Positions 44,265-59,911 are shown, numbered from the stretch's first letter. The stretch: 64,000 bases of DNA from Gadus chalcogrammus (GCF_026213295.1 NC_079414.1:10976362-11040361), one strand, 5' to 3'. Notes: generated by a model from the letters alone, not told the origin. Program-made: numbers and translations.

Positions 44265-44450
44265 ACCAGTTAAGGACTTATTTTCAGGGTTCATTGAAGG
44301 GTTCTTTAATGGTTACTTGAAATGTTACATTTAGGGTTCTTTAAAGGCTCTCTAAGGGTTCTTCAAGGGTTATTTTAAGGGTTACTTTAAGTCATGCTTC
44401 AAGACCTATTTAAGTATTACTTTAAGTGGTTCTTTAAAGGTTATCTCCAG
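44265..44450 (+). repeat. Degenerate AAGGGTTCTTTAA tandem repeat, left part
   Basis: Imperfect copies of a unit of about 14-16 bases (AAGGGTTCTTTAA, AAGGGTTACTTTAA) run up to the foldback element. The same repeat resumes at 50327 beyond it, so the composite transposon split a pre-existing array. Confidence 0.7.
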
Positions 44451-44529
44451 TGGGGCCGAGCTCTCTGAGTGGCCAACGACGTGCGTCGCGACGTACGTCG
44501 CATTGGTCGCTGTGTTGGTCGCTCGTCTG

Positions 44530-44900
44530 GCTGCTTTCAGTCGCTGTGGTCGCTGGCTGGCTTGGTCGCTCAAAGTCTATGGGCGGTCGTTAATCAGTTA
44601 ATTTGCATGTTATTAACGTTTTCTTTGCAACAGTTGAAGTACCAGAAAGCCATGCTCTCTGGCGAAAGCTACCTACAGCTCTTTCTTGCTAATATTAATT
44701 TAATATTTTTCTATTGAAGTACAGTTGTAAGTGATGAAATCGTTGCTCTATCTGTCAGTATAAATAAAATATATTAGTGGTAATTTGGGGCGCATTCAAC
44801 TAATGTATTTAATACATTATATATAGCCTATTTGTTTTGTTAAATGTCATTAAGCCTAATAAGGTATATTATGTACAAAGTTCTTCGTTAGGCCTATAGA
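44530..44900 (+). repeat. Foldback element, left inner arm
   Basis: Starts GGCTGCTTTCAGTCGCTGTG and runs to about AAAGTTCTTCGTTA. Its inverse complement occupies 45455-45768. Pairing is extensive but imperfect, with indels, indicating age. Confidence 0.82.
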
Positions 44901-44940
44901 GTGATATAATTTAATATAAGTGTAACAAATAGAAGTCAAT

Positions 44941-45010
44941 GCTACAGTGGTACAAGCCTTATTGACGCCAGGTTTGTAATGAAGAGGGCGGGTGTTCGAT
45001 TCCCGCCACA
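44941..45010 (+). repeat. tRNA-like segment in the foldback loop
   Basis: GCTACAGTGGTACAAGCC could be an A box, and GGTGTTCGATTCCCGCC is a good B box 35 bases later. No stable cloverleaf is evident. It could be a SINE head or tRNA pseudogene captured in the spacer of the foldback element. Confidence 0.4.
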
Positions 45011-45117
45011 CTCTGTTATAGTTTTGCTCTTTTAGTCAAACTTATGACGCAATCTGCCTCTTCCATTTGAACATTTTAGTATGATTTAGTATGATGGTAT
45101 GATAATTATACGACGTA

Positions 45118-45260
45118 ATGACGGGCTGCGATGCCTGGTTAGTATCGGCTGGCTGGCTGCGACGACAGGCCAGCCACGGCTGGCCGCTGGCCACTGGCAG
45201 CTGGCTGCGGCTGGCTGCTGGCTCTGGCAGGCTGACCGACTAGATCGCGACCATAAAAGC
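45118..45260 (+). repeat. GGCTGGCTG-rich cluster in the foldback spacer
   Basis: Short CTGG, CTGGC and GGCCAGCC words repeat in both orientations here, making the spacer locally GC-rich and self-complementary. Frames through it are not genes. Confidence 0.6.
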
Positions 45261-45454
45261 GTTGCGACCCTTTTGGCGGCAAATAGGTCGCAACAAACCA
45301 GAGGTATGGCTGAATGGGCGACCTGTGGCAGCCAGCCATTGTCACCATGGCTGCAACCATAACCAAAAGCCTATGTTATCAGTCAACATCTCATTGAACA
45401 GAATAAATAAATGTGCGTCAGTATAATAAAAACGTTACAGTTATATAAAACTAT

Positions 45455-45768
45455 ATTTCTCTATAACAAAGAACTTTAAAGGCTACATACTATACCTTAT
45501 TAGGCTTAATGACATTTAACAAAACAAATAGTCTATATATAATATATAAAATACATTATTTGTATACGCCCCAGATTACAACTAATATATTTTATTTATA
45601 CTTATAGAGCAACGATTTCCTCATTTTAAACTGTACTTCAATAGAAAAATATTTAAATAATATCGGACGCAAAAAAAACTGTTAATATCATGCAAATTAA
45701 CTGATTAACGACCACCCATAGACTTTGAGCGACCAAGCCAGCCAGCGACCACAGCGACTGAAAGCAGC
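45455..45768 (-). repeat. Foldback element, right inner arm
   Basis: Inverse complement of 44530-44900, ending GACTGAAAGCAGCC. It is cut at its outer side by the CACTA-like element and resumes at 50225 with CAGACGAG. Confidence 0.82.
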
Positions 45769-46030
45769 CACACTGGAAAAAGGGTTTTAAGCCGTACTTC
45801 ATCTGATTATAATTTTGTAATTCAATTCAAATAAACATTTTTTGTTTTATTTTTAAAATAAGTTTTTTTTTATTTCAAAATACTGTGAAATATAGATATT
45901 TTTAATTAGGAGCTCAATTAAGAAATATCCATTTTGACAAATGTAAAATTTTAAGGTTGTGTATTCAACTGATTAATAATTTTGTCATTCAATCCAAATA
46001 TTTTTTTTTTGTTTTCTTCCTAAAACACTG

Positions 46031-46093
46031 TTATTATTATCTGTGGTGAGAGTGGGCTTACGCTAATTACTCATTGACAGATTTGGTACGTAA
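46031..46093 (+). repeat. 63-bp segment shared with 52725-52787
   Basis: The segment beginning TTATTATTATCTGTGGTGAG and ending GGTACGTAA is repeated in inverted orientation at 52725-52787 with no difference I can see. Sequence on both sides then diverges. It may mark another copy of a sub-repeat of the CACTA-like element. Confidence 0.8.
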
Positions 46094-46184
46094 CATTTGT
46101 TCAGACAAATGTACAATTTCAAGGTTACGTACAAGCCTGCGCATGCGCATTAAATACAAAGACGCTTACGACTACTGGACCAAA

Positions 46185-46335
46185 CCGCAGTGTTGCCAAC
46201 TTAGCGATTTTGTCGCTATATTTAGCTACTTTTCAGACCCCTTTGGCGACTTTTTTTCAAAACAGCGACAAGCGACAAATCTAGCTTCTTTTTCAGCTGC
46301 TATTGGTGACTTTTGGCGACTTTTTGAGGTGAAAG
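46185..46335 (+). repeat. GCGAC-rich repetitive segment
   Basis: TTGCCAACTTAGCGATTTTG is followed by several TTGGCGACTTTT and GCGACAAG phrases. I recall a similar sequence as a dispersed repeat in fish, but cannot name the family. Confidence 0.4.
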
Positions 46336-46448
46336 CACTAGCCTTGACCAGAGTGACGATGACTCACTGGTTCTGTGAGCTAGGACAGTCTGTCTGTGTC
46401 TGGAGGGAGGTCTGGAGTAGGTCTAACTCTGCCATTTAGATTGTTAAT

Positions 46449-49400
46449 CTCATTTTCTCATTTTCTTCCGCTTATCCGGGGTCGGGTCGCGGGGGGAGCA
46501 GCTCAAGCAGGGGGCCCCAGACTTCCCTTTCCCGGGCCACATTGACCAACTCTGACGGGGGGATCCCGAGGCGTTCCCAGGCCAGTGTTGAGATATAATC
46601 TCTCCACCTAGTCCTGGGTCTTCCCCGAGGTCTCCTCCCCACTGGACGTGCCTGAAACACCTCCCAAGGAAGGCGCCCAGTGGGCATCCTTACCAGATGC
46701 CCGAACCACCTCAGCTGACTCCTTTCTAAGTAAAGGAGCAGCGGCTCTAATCCGAGTTCCTCACGGATGGCTGAGCTTCTCACCCTATCCCTAAGGGAGA
46801 CGCCAACCACCCTTCTGAGAAAACTCATCTCGGCCGCTTGTACCCGCGATCTCGTCCTTTCGGTCATCACCCAGCCCTCATGACCATAGGTGAGGATAGG
46901 AACGAAAATCGACCGGTAGATCGAGAGCTTTGCCTTGCGGCTCAGCTCTCTTTTCGTCACAACGGTGCGGTAAAGCGAACGCAATACCGCCCCCGCTGCT
47001 CCGATTCTCCGGCCAATCTCACGTTCCATAGTACCCTCACTCGCGAACAAGACCCCGAGGTACTTGAACTCCTTCACTTGGGCTAAGGACTCATTTCCTA
47101 CCCGGAGTAAGCAATCCATCGGTTTCCTGCTAAGAGTCATGGCCTCAGATTTAGCGGTGCTGATCCTCATCCCAGCCGCTTCACACTCGGCCGCCAGCCG
47201 ATCCAGTGAGTGCTGAAGGTCACAGGCCGATGATCCCATGAGGACCACATCATCCGCAAAAAGCAGTGACGAGATCCTCAGACCACCGAACTGCAACCCC
47301 TCCCCACCACGACTACGCCTCGATATCCTGTCCATGTATATCACAAACAGGATTGGTGACAAGGCGCAGCCCTGGCGGAGCCCAGCACCCACCGAGAACG
47401 AAACTGACTGGCTGCCGAGGACGCGAACACAGCTCTCGCTTTGGGAGTACAGGGATTGGATGGCCCTGAGGATAGACCCCTTTACCCCATACTCCCGCAG
47501 CACCTCCCACAGTTTCTCCCGGGGGACCCGGTCATACGCCTTCTCCAGATCCACAAAACACATGTAGACCGGATGGGCATACTCCCAGGCCCCCTCCAGG
47601 ATCCTTGCGAGAGTGAAGAGCTGGTCCGTAGTTCCACGTCCGGGGCGAAAACCGCATTGTTCCTCTTCAATCTGAGGTTCGACGATCGGCCGAACCCTCC
47701 TTTCCAGTACCTTGGAGTAGACTTTACCAGGGAGGCTGAGAAGTGTGATACCCCGGTAATTGGCACACACTCTCTGGTCCCCCTTTTTGAACAGGGGAAC
47801 CACCACCCCGGTTTGCCACTCCTTTGGCACTGTACCCGACTCCCACGCGATGTTGAATAGGCGTGTCAACCATGACAGCCCCTCAACACCCAGAGCCTTT
47901 AGCATTTCTGGCTGGATCTCATCAATCCCTGGGGCTTTGCCACTGCGGAGATGTTTGACTACCTCAGTGACCTCCACCAGGGAAATTGACGACGAAACAC
48001 CATCAACCTCGAGCTCTGCCTCCAACATAGAGGGCGTGTTATTCGGGTTCAGGAGTTCCTCAAAGTGTTCCTTCCAACGTCCGACGACCTCCTCAGTTGA
48101 GGTCAACAGAGTCCCCTCCTTACTGTACACAGCTTGGACGGTTCCCCGTTTCCCCCTCCTGAGGTGCCGGATAGTCTTCCAGAAACACTTTGGTGCCGAC
48201 CGAAAGTCCTTCTCCATGGCCTCTCCGAACTTCTCCCACACCCGCTGCTTAGCCTCCGACACGGCAGCAGCTGCAGCCCTTCGGGCCTGTCGGTACCCTG
48301 CAACCGAGTCAGGAGTCCTCCAGGATATCATATCCCGGAAGGCCTCCTTCTTCAATCGGACGGCTTCCCTGACCACCGGTGTCCACCACGGTGTCCGAGG
48401 GTTACCGCCCCTTGAGGAGCCTAAGACCCTGAGGCCACAGCTAGCCACCGCAGCTTCAGCAATGGAGGCTTTGAACACAGCCCACTCCGGCTCAATGTCC
48501 CCAACCTCCACAGGAATGCTAGAAAAACTCCGCCGGAGGTGTGAGTTGAAGATACCTAGGACGGGGGCCTCCTCCAGACGTTCCCAGTTCACCCGCACTA
48601 CGCGTTTGGGCTTACCAGGTCTATCCGGAAATTTCCCCCATTCCCTGATCCAACTCACAACCAGATGGTGGTCGGTTGACAGTTCCGCCCCTCTCTTTAC
48701 CCGAGTGTCCAAAACATGCGGCCTCAGATCAGATGACACGATCACAAAATCGATCATTGATCTTCGGCCTAGGGTACTCTGGTACCAGGTACACTTATGA
48801 GCACCCTTATGTTCGAACATGGTGTTTGTTATGGATAATCCATGACTAGCACAGAAGTCCAATAACAAACGACCGTTCGGGTTTAGATCAGGGAGGCCGT
48901 TCCTCCCCACCACGCCTCTCCAGGTGTCTCCATCGTTGCCCACGTGGGCGTTGAAGTCACCCAGCAGAACTACGGAGTCCCCTACTGGAGCCCCATACAG
49001 GACTCCATTCAGGGTCTCCAAGAAGGCCGAGTACTCTGAACTGCTGTTTGGTGCATACGCACAAACAACAGTCAGAGTTTTCCCCCCTACAACCCTTAGG
49101 CGCAGGGAGGCGACCCTCTCGTCTACCGGGGTAAACTCCAACACCGCGGCGCTCAGCCGGGGATTTATGAGTATCCCCACACCCGCCCGGCGCCTCACGC
49201 CCTTGGCAACTCCGGAGAAGAATAGAGTCCAACCCTTATCCAGGAGTACGGTACCAGAGCTGAGACTGTGCGTGGAGGTAAGCCCCACCAGATCTAACTG
49301 ATAGCGCTCCACCTCCCTCACAAGCTCTGGTTCCTTTCCCCACAGCGAGGTGACGTTCCACGTCCCCAGAGCTAGCTTCTGCCGCCCGGGTCTGGTCCGT

Positions 49401-49653
49401 CGAGACCCCTGACCTTCGCTGCCACCCATGTGGCTGCGCACCCGACCCCAACGGGTCTTCCCACAGGTGGTGGGCCCATGAGATGAAGAGAGGGGGGGTG
49501 CCACGTAGTTTGTTCGGGCTGTGCCCGACCGGGCTCCGTGGCAAACCCGGCCACCAGGCGCTCGCCATCGAGCCCTCCGTCTGGGCCTAGCTCCAGACGG
49601 GGGCCCCGGGCTTCCTCCGGGCCGGGTCACATCTCCTCTTTTTTCGATATTCA
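46449..49653 (-). mobile_element. RTE-clade LINE with intact ORF
   Basis: A 3.2-kb insertion flanked by a perfect 13-bp duplication TTAGATTGTTAAT (46436-46448 and 49654-49666), as left by target-primed reverse transcription. The element is GC-rich against an AT-rich surrounding. The untranslated 3' end is very short (23 bases: GATAAGCGGAAGAAAATGAG and a few more), typical of RTE elements with short 3' ends and simple tails. The 5' end may or may not be complete. The intact frame and perfect TSD suggest a young insertion. Confidence 0.9.
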
Positions 49654-49654
49654 T
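46472..49654 (-). CDS. RTE-type LINE polyprotein: AP endonuclease plus reverse transcriptase
   Basis: The 1,060-codon frame is uninterrupted. Residues 1-90 are Pro/Arg/Gly-rich with no fold assigned. Residues about 94-340 form an APE-type endonuclease: GTWNVTSL (97-104), [10 protein letters not shown] (230-239), [10 protein letters not shown] (298-307) and the catalytic STDHHLV (326-332). The usual acidic residue in the second motif is not evident (LTSTHS, 125-130). Residues about 610-880 are the reverse transcriptase: [21 protein letters not shown], motif [10 protein letters not shown] (700-708), motif [11 protein letters not shown] (758-767), motif C FADD (799-802) and [10 protein letters not shown]. 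The C-terminus has [10 protein letters not shown] and a basic [13 protein letters not shown]. The product would nick target DNA and copy the element's RNA there. The first ATG takes its A from the target-site duplication, so the native start is uncertain. Length and domain order fit RTE/Rex3-like elements. Confidence 0.92.
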   Translation of the reverse strand: MNIEKRGDVTRPGGSPGPPSGARPRRRARWRAPGGRVCHGARSGTARTNYVAPPLSSSHGPTTCGKTRWGRVRSHMGGSEGQGSRRTRPGRQKLALGTWNVTSLWGKEPELVREVERYQLDLVGLTSTHSLSSGTVLLDKGWTLFFSGVAKGVRRRAGVGILINPRLSAAVLEFTPVDERVASLRLRVVGGKTLTVVCAYAPNSSSEYSAFLETLNGVLYGAPVGDSVVLLGDFNAHVGNDGDTWRGVVGRNGLPDLNPNGRLLLDFCASHGLSITNTMFEHKGAHKCTWYQSTLGRRSMIDFVIVSSDLRPHVLDTRVKRGAELSTDHHLVVSWIREWGKFPDRPGKPKRVVRVNWERLEEAPVLGIFNSHLRRSFSSIPVEVGDIEPEWAVFKASIAEAAVASCGLRVLGSSRGGNPRTPWWTPVVREAVRLKKEAFRDMISWRTPDSVAGYRQARRAAAAAVSEAKQRVWEKFGEAMEKDFRSAPKCFWKTIRHLRRGKRGTVQAVYSKEGTLLTSTEEVVGRWKEHFEELLNPNNTPSMLEAELEVDGVSSSISLVEVTEVVKHLRSGKAPGIDEIQPEMLKALGVEGLSWLTRLFNIAWESGTVPKEWQTGVVVPLFKKGDQRVCANYRGITLLSLPGKVYSKVLERRVRPIVEPQIEEEQCGFRPGRGTTDQLFTLARILEGAWEYAHPVYMCFVDLEKAYDRVPREKLWEVLREYGVKGSILRAIQSLYSQSESCVRVLGSQSVSFSVGAGLRQGCALSPILFVIYMDRISRRSRGGEGLQFGGLRISSLLFADDVVLMGSSACDLQHSLDRLAAECEAAGMRISTAKSEAMTLSRKPMDCLLRVGNESLAQVKEFKYLGVLFASEGTMEREIGRRIGAAGAVLRSLYRTVVTKRELSRKAKLSIYRSIFVPILTYGHEGWVMTERTRSRVQAAEMSFLRRVVGVSLRDRVRSSAIREELGLEPLLLYLERSQLRWFGHLVRMPTGRLPWEVFQARPVGRRPRGRPRTRWRDYISTLAWERLGIPPSELVNVAREREVWGPLLELLPPRPDPG

Positions 49655-49682
49655 TAGATTGTTAATATAAATTGTATATTGT

Positions 49683-49862
49683 GTGACGGCAGTAGCTCAG
49701 GTGGTAGAGCGGGTTGGCTGGTAACTTGAAGGTTGTTGGTTCGATCCCCGGCTTCACCAAGCAGAGTATCGAGGTGTCTTTGACAAAGCACCTAACCCTG
49801 AATCCAGACAGGAGCGCCCCAAGGCCATTGGGGGTGGGAAAAAATGATGATGATGATGTATA
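49683..49862 (+). repeat. tRNA-derived SINE with (GAT)n tail
   Basis: The head reads GGCAGTAGCTCAGGTGGTAG with AGCGGG (A box) and GGTTGTTGGTTCGATCCCCG (B box), followed by a body of about 100 bases and a GATGATGATGATG tail. It is in plus orientation, 17 bases beyond the LINE's TSD, still inside the CACTA-like element. A short trinucleotide tail is compatible with mobilisation by an RTE-like LINE, but no shared 3' end with the adjacent LINE is visible. A functional tRNA is unlikely because the anticodon region does not form a clean stem. Confidence 0.75.
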
Positions 49863-50212
49863 CAAAAATATGTTATGTTTAAAAATGTTCATGTTTAAAT
49901 GAGAAACAATTGTTTGATTAAATTGTAATCTTTATGATTGGATAAAACAAATTATTTCTGATAGATATTTCTTAAATGAGAAACAATTGTTGGAGTGAAT
50001 CAATATTTTTTTGTTTAGGATTTAACATACGATTTAAATGTATTAACTTCATTCAAAGAATAGAATTATACTTGGTGCCAAGTTGTATTATTTTGTTTTT
50101 ATGAACATAGGAAATATTGTTTAAGGCAAGCTATATATTTGTCATTGGCTCAAGTTATGTAATATAGATGTGAACCATTACCCTTGTTTTTTTTAATTGG
50201 TTCAACAGAAGG
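49863..50212. other. AT-rich right part of the CACTA-like element
   Basis: Non-coding. TGAGAAACAATTGTT occurs at about 49901 and again at about 49977, a small internal direct repeat. Confidence 0.6.
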
Positions 50213-50326
50213 CTTTTTCCAGTGCAGACGAGTGACCAACACAGCGACCAATGCGACCTACTTCGCGACCAATGCGATTTACGTCGCGACGCACGTCGTT
50301 GGCCACTCAGAGAGCTCGCCCTACCT

Positions 50327-50460
50327 CATTATTTGAGCGTTACTTGAAGTGCTTCTTTAAGAGAGTTTTTACGGGTTATTTACTTTAAGGGATCATTAAG
50401 GGCTCTTTCAATGTTACTTCAAGGGTTTCTTCAAGGGTGGTTTGTGGGTTACTTTACTTA
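50327..50460 (+). repeat. Degenerate AAGGGTTCTTTAA tandem repeat, right part
   Basis: Imperfect GGGTTACTTTA and AAGGGTTTCTTCAA units continue the array interrupted at 44450. Confidence 0.65.
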
Positions 50461-50767
50461 CCCTGTCATCAACAGAATGGAGGGATCTTTGTCATCGTGG
50501 TCCACGTTAATATCCTTAAGAGCAATAGCAAACAGTAGAAATGTTGGATCAGAACACAAGATAATTACATTATTCCACATGCAAAACCAAATGAGAACTG
50601 CTTGCTGCAAAACACTCATACACTTGAGTATGTCATGCCCCAAATATTACACTGCAGAAACGTAATCTATCATTCTTCTATCATCCATCTTCTATCATCT
50701 ATTTTCTATCATCCATCTTCTATCATCAATCCATGCATGGACAGACAAGCAAAGTGAAAAAGCAGGG

Positions 50768-50769
<2 letters not shown>
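50461..50769. other. Non-coding stretch
   Basis: Contains several TCTATCATCCATCT-like units at 50665-50730. No gene recognised. Confidence 0.45.
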
Positions 50770-50860
<91 letters not shown>

Positions 50861-50880
50861 TGTGTCTGTGTGTGTGTGTA
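50770..50880 (+). repeat. (GT)n microsatellite
   Basis: Pure for about 85 bases, then interrupted by CTGTGTCTG before ending in GTGTGTGTATG. Confidence 0.97.
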
Positions 50881-50979
50881 TGTCCCAGAAAACAAGGCAA
50901 CAGTTAGTGGATGTTTAAGTAAAGGACACAGAACAGAAGTGTCAGAGCATCATATTGAAACGGTGTGGCTGAGTGGGAT

Positions 50980-52724
<1,745 letters not shown>

Positions 52725-52787
52725 TTACGTACCAAATCTGTCAATGAGTAATTAGCGTAAGCCCACTCTCACCACAGATAATAATAA
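52725..52787 (-). repeat. Inverted copy of the 63-bp segment at 46031-46093
   Basis: Exact by eye over 63 bases in inverted orientation, followed on the right by an (AAT)n tract at 52781-52803. Confidence 0.8.
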
Positions 52788-52803
52788 TAATAATAATAAT
52801 AAT

Positions 52804-53037
52804 ACATTTAATTTAGAGGCGCCTTTCAAGACACCCAAGGTCCCCTTACAGAGCATATAGTCATCATTCAAAACTATGTAAAACAGACTAGAAATAAAAG
52901 GAAAACAGAGGTTAAACATGAAAAATAATAATAATTAATAACACTCAAAGACGCCTAAAGTGAAGGGGGGACCTCACTAACCACCACCAATATGTAGCAC
53001 GAGGTGGAGAGTTAGGGATGAGGTGGAGAGTCAGGGA
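52804..53037 (+). repeat. Teleost LINE/SINE-type tail sequence
   Basis: ATTTAGAGGCGCCTTTCAAG followed by ACACCCAAGG, and later CTCACTAACCACCACCAATA, are phrases common in fish L2/SINE-type repeats. The end includes a doubled GAGGTGGAGAGTTAGGGATG/GAGGTGGAGAGTCAGGG unit immediately before the satellite. Confidence 0.5.
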
Positions 53038-53039
53038 AA

Positions 53040-54462
53040 ATAACATTTAAACACTATCTACCATATTTAAACACTGTCGATCACATTTAAGCAATATCGA
53101 CCACATGTAAACACTATCGACCACATTTAAACACTATGGACCACATGTAAACACTATCGACCACATGTAAACACTATCGACCACATGTAAACACTATCGC
53201 CCATATTTAAACACTATCGCCCACATTTAAACACTATGGACCACATTTAAACACTATGGACCACATTTAAACATGTAAACCCTATCGACCACATTTAAAC
53301 ACTATCGACCACAATTAAACACTATCGACCACATTTAAACATGTAAACCCTATCGACCACATTTAAACACTATCGACCACATTTAAACACTCTCGCCCAC
53401 ATTTACACACTCTCGACCACATTTAAACACTATCGACCACATATAAACAGTAGCGACCATATTTAAACACTATCGACCACATGTAAACCCTATCAACCAC
53501 ATTTAAACATGTAAACCCCTCTCGACCACATTTAAACCCTATCGACCACATATAAACCCTATCGACCACATTTAAACCCTATCGACCATATTCAAACCCT
53601 ATCGACCACATTTAAACACTATCGACCACATTTAAACACTATCGACCATATTTAAACCCTATCGACCACATTTAAACCCTATCGACCACATTTAAACCCT
53701 ATCGACCACATATAAACCCTATCGACCACATTTAAACCCTATCGACCATATTCAAACCCTATCGACCACATTTAAACACTATCGACCACATTTAAACACT
53801 ATCGACCACATTTAAACACTATCGACCATATTTAAACCCTATCGACCACATTTAAACCCTATCGACCACATTTAAACCCTATCAACCACATTTAAACCCT
53901 ATCGACCACATTCAAACACTATCGACCACATTTAAACACTATCGCCCACATTTAAACACTATCGACCATATTTAAACACTATCAACCATATTTAAACACT
54001 ATCGACCACATTAAACACTATCGACCACATTCAAACACTATCGACCATATTTAAACACTATCAACCATATTTACACGCTATCGACCACATTCAAACACTA
54101 TCGACCACATTTAAACCCTATCGCCCACATTCAAACACTATCGACCACATTTAAACACTATCGACCACATTTAAACACTATCGACCACATTTAAACACTA
54201 TCGACCATATTTAAACCCTATCGACCACATTTAAACCCTATCGACCACATTTAAACCCTATCGACCATATTTAAACACTATCGACCACATTCAAACACTA
54301 TCGACCACATTTAAACCCTATCGCCCACATTTAAACACTATCGACCACATTTAAACCCTATCGCCCACATTTAAACACTATCAACCACATTTATACACTA
54401 TCGACCATATTTAAACACTATCGACCACATGTAAACACTAGCGACCATATTTAAACACTCAC
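53040..54462 (+). repeat. 20-bp satellite array (about 71 units)
   Basis: Head-to-tail copies of ACCACATTTAAACACTATCG, one CpG per unit. Variants include CCCT for CACT, CATA for CACA and GTAAAC for TTAAAC. Three short composite units (TTTAAACATGTAAAC) occur near 53264, 53334 and 53500. A block of eight units (160 bp) repeats at 53541 and 53701. One 19-bp unit near 54010 shifts the phase. The array has no coding capacity and starts directly after a retroposon tail. Confidence 0.97.
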
Positions 54463-55273
54463 ACAATTTGATATATATCACTATATATATAGATATAGAT
54501 TTGTGCTGATTATATTATTACGATCTATCCTTGTATTTAAATTGCGGATCCCCATAAAGGGTATAAATTGCCATCCCCGTATTGGGTTCCAATAGGTTGA
54601 CTGACTCTCCGTCCATCCTTCGTATCATCTGCTGTTCCAGCGCCAGACAAACGGCGGTGACACTACAGACGGAAAAAGCCGTTACGTCCCATTGTTTGGA
54701 GTGAAAGCAGTTTCTCCCTATCCATATAATATATATATATATATAGATCTACACATATAAATAGTTTATAAAAGAGTTCAAAGTTTACAAAAACACACTT
54801 AAATTAGACCTACTTAAATTACTAAAAACAGCGCAACACGCACGGAGCTACTGGATAAGCGTCCTACTCGCGTCGGCGCCATGGCAACCATGATAGATAG
54901 ATGTAAACAATAGCAATACAGTACCTTCGTCTTTTGGAGTCAATGCAGTTAGCTTGAGTACATATCTTGAGATGTTTGTAGTACAAGAGTACAAGACCAC
55001 GGTGCAACTGCTTGACACAAAAAAGTAATTTACTATGGTTTAATCTGAGTACCATGATAAGCTATAGAGATGGAATGTAGTATTCCTGTTACTAATATTA
55101 CATGTAGAGACTATAGATAACTACGTTTCAGAAAAGGTCAGCAAACTATAAGGCGTATTATATGGTTCAGTGGTCTCCAAGCAACACGCAACACACTTCA
55201 ATACGGAATCCTGCTCCACTTCCAATGTCCTTAAATGTCACACACCCTTTCTCTCTCGACAATCCTTCCCTTT
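54463..55273. other. Non-coding stretch, no gene recognised
   Basis: Includes short (TA)n tracts at about 54470-54500 and 54725-54745. No frame with a recognisable domain. Confidence 0.45.

Positions 55274-56566
<1,293 letters not shown>

Positions 56567-56633
<67 letters not shown>
56567..56633 (+). repeat. (CT)n microsatellite
   Basis: About 66 pure bases inside a longer pyrimidine-rich tract (56440-56670). Confidence 0.97.
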
Positions 56634-59847
<3,214 letters not shown>

Positions 59848-59911
59848 TTACACTTTAAAGTTATAAATATATAACTTTAAAGTGTAAAGTTATGTATTAT
59901 AACTTTACACT
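59848..59911. repeat. Two overlapping AT-rich hairpins
   Basis: Hairpin 1 has 18-bp perfect arms (59848-59865 and 59870-59887) around a 4-base loop. Hairpin 2 has 13-bp perfect arms (59881-59893 and 59899-59911) around a 5-base loop. They share AGTGTAA, so only one can form fully at a time. Confidence 0.9.

Larger units (their letters stand above)
45771..50224. mobile_element. CACTA-like element carrying a LINE and a SINE
   Basis: The ends are CACTGGAAAAAG (45771-45782) and its inverse near 50213-50224. The dinucleotide CA is duplicated on both sides (45769-45770 and 50225-50226). Removing the element restores GCAGCCAGACGAG, which matches the other arm of the foldback element at 44520-44533, so the boundaries are supported independently. 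CACT termini with a 2-3 bp TSD suggest EnSpm/CACTA, but the TIR is only about 12 bp and no transposase is visible. The 1.2 kb of non-LINE sequence is very AT-rich and has internal repeats such as AATTTTGTAATTCAATTCAA and AATTTTGTCATTCAATCCAA. Confidence 0.7.
44458..50317. mobile_element. Foldback/MITE element, interrupted by a nested CACTA-like element
   Basis: The left end GAGCTCTCTGAGTGGCCAAC has its inverse complement at 50298-50317, and the inverted match continues without mismatch for about 38 bases. The element proper is 44458-45770 plus 50225-50317, about 1.4 kb. Most of it is a long imperfect palindrome, so single strands would fold into one large hairpin. No transposase is encoded. 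The ends are the palindrome GAGCTC itself, so a TSD cannot be separated from the TIR. The superfamily is unknown to me. Confidence 0.85.

Noticed and set aside
47760..48800. 346-codon plus-strand frame
   Set aside because: It is antisense to the LINE reverse-transcriptase/endonuclease frame, which has clear catalytic motifs. The antisense frame has none and is a by-product of GC-rich codon use.
49683..49760. Functional tRNA gene
   Set aside because: A and B boxes are good, but the anticodon arm is not clean and a SINE body with a GAT tail follows. The same holds for the tRNA-like segments at 7340-7412, 3195-3250 and 44941-45010.
53040..54462. CRISPR-like regular repeats
   Set aside because: The 20-bp units are contiguous with no unique spacers, and the DNA is vertebrate. 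It is a satellite.
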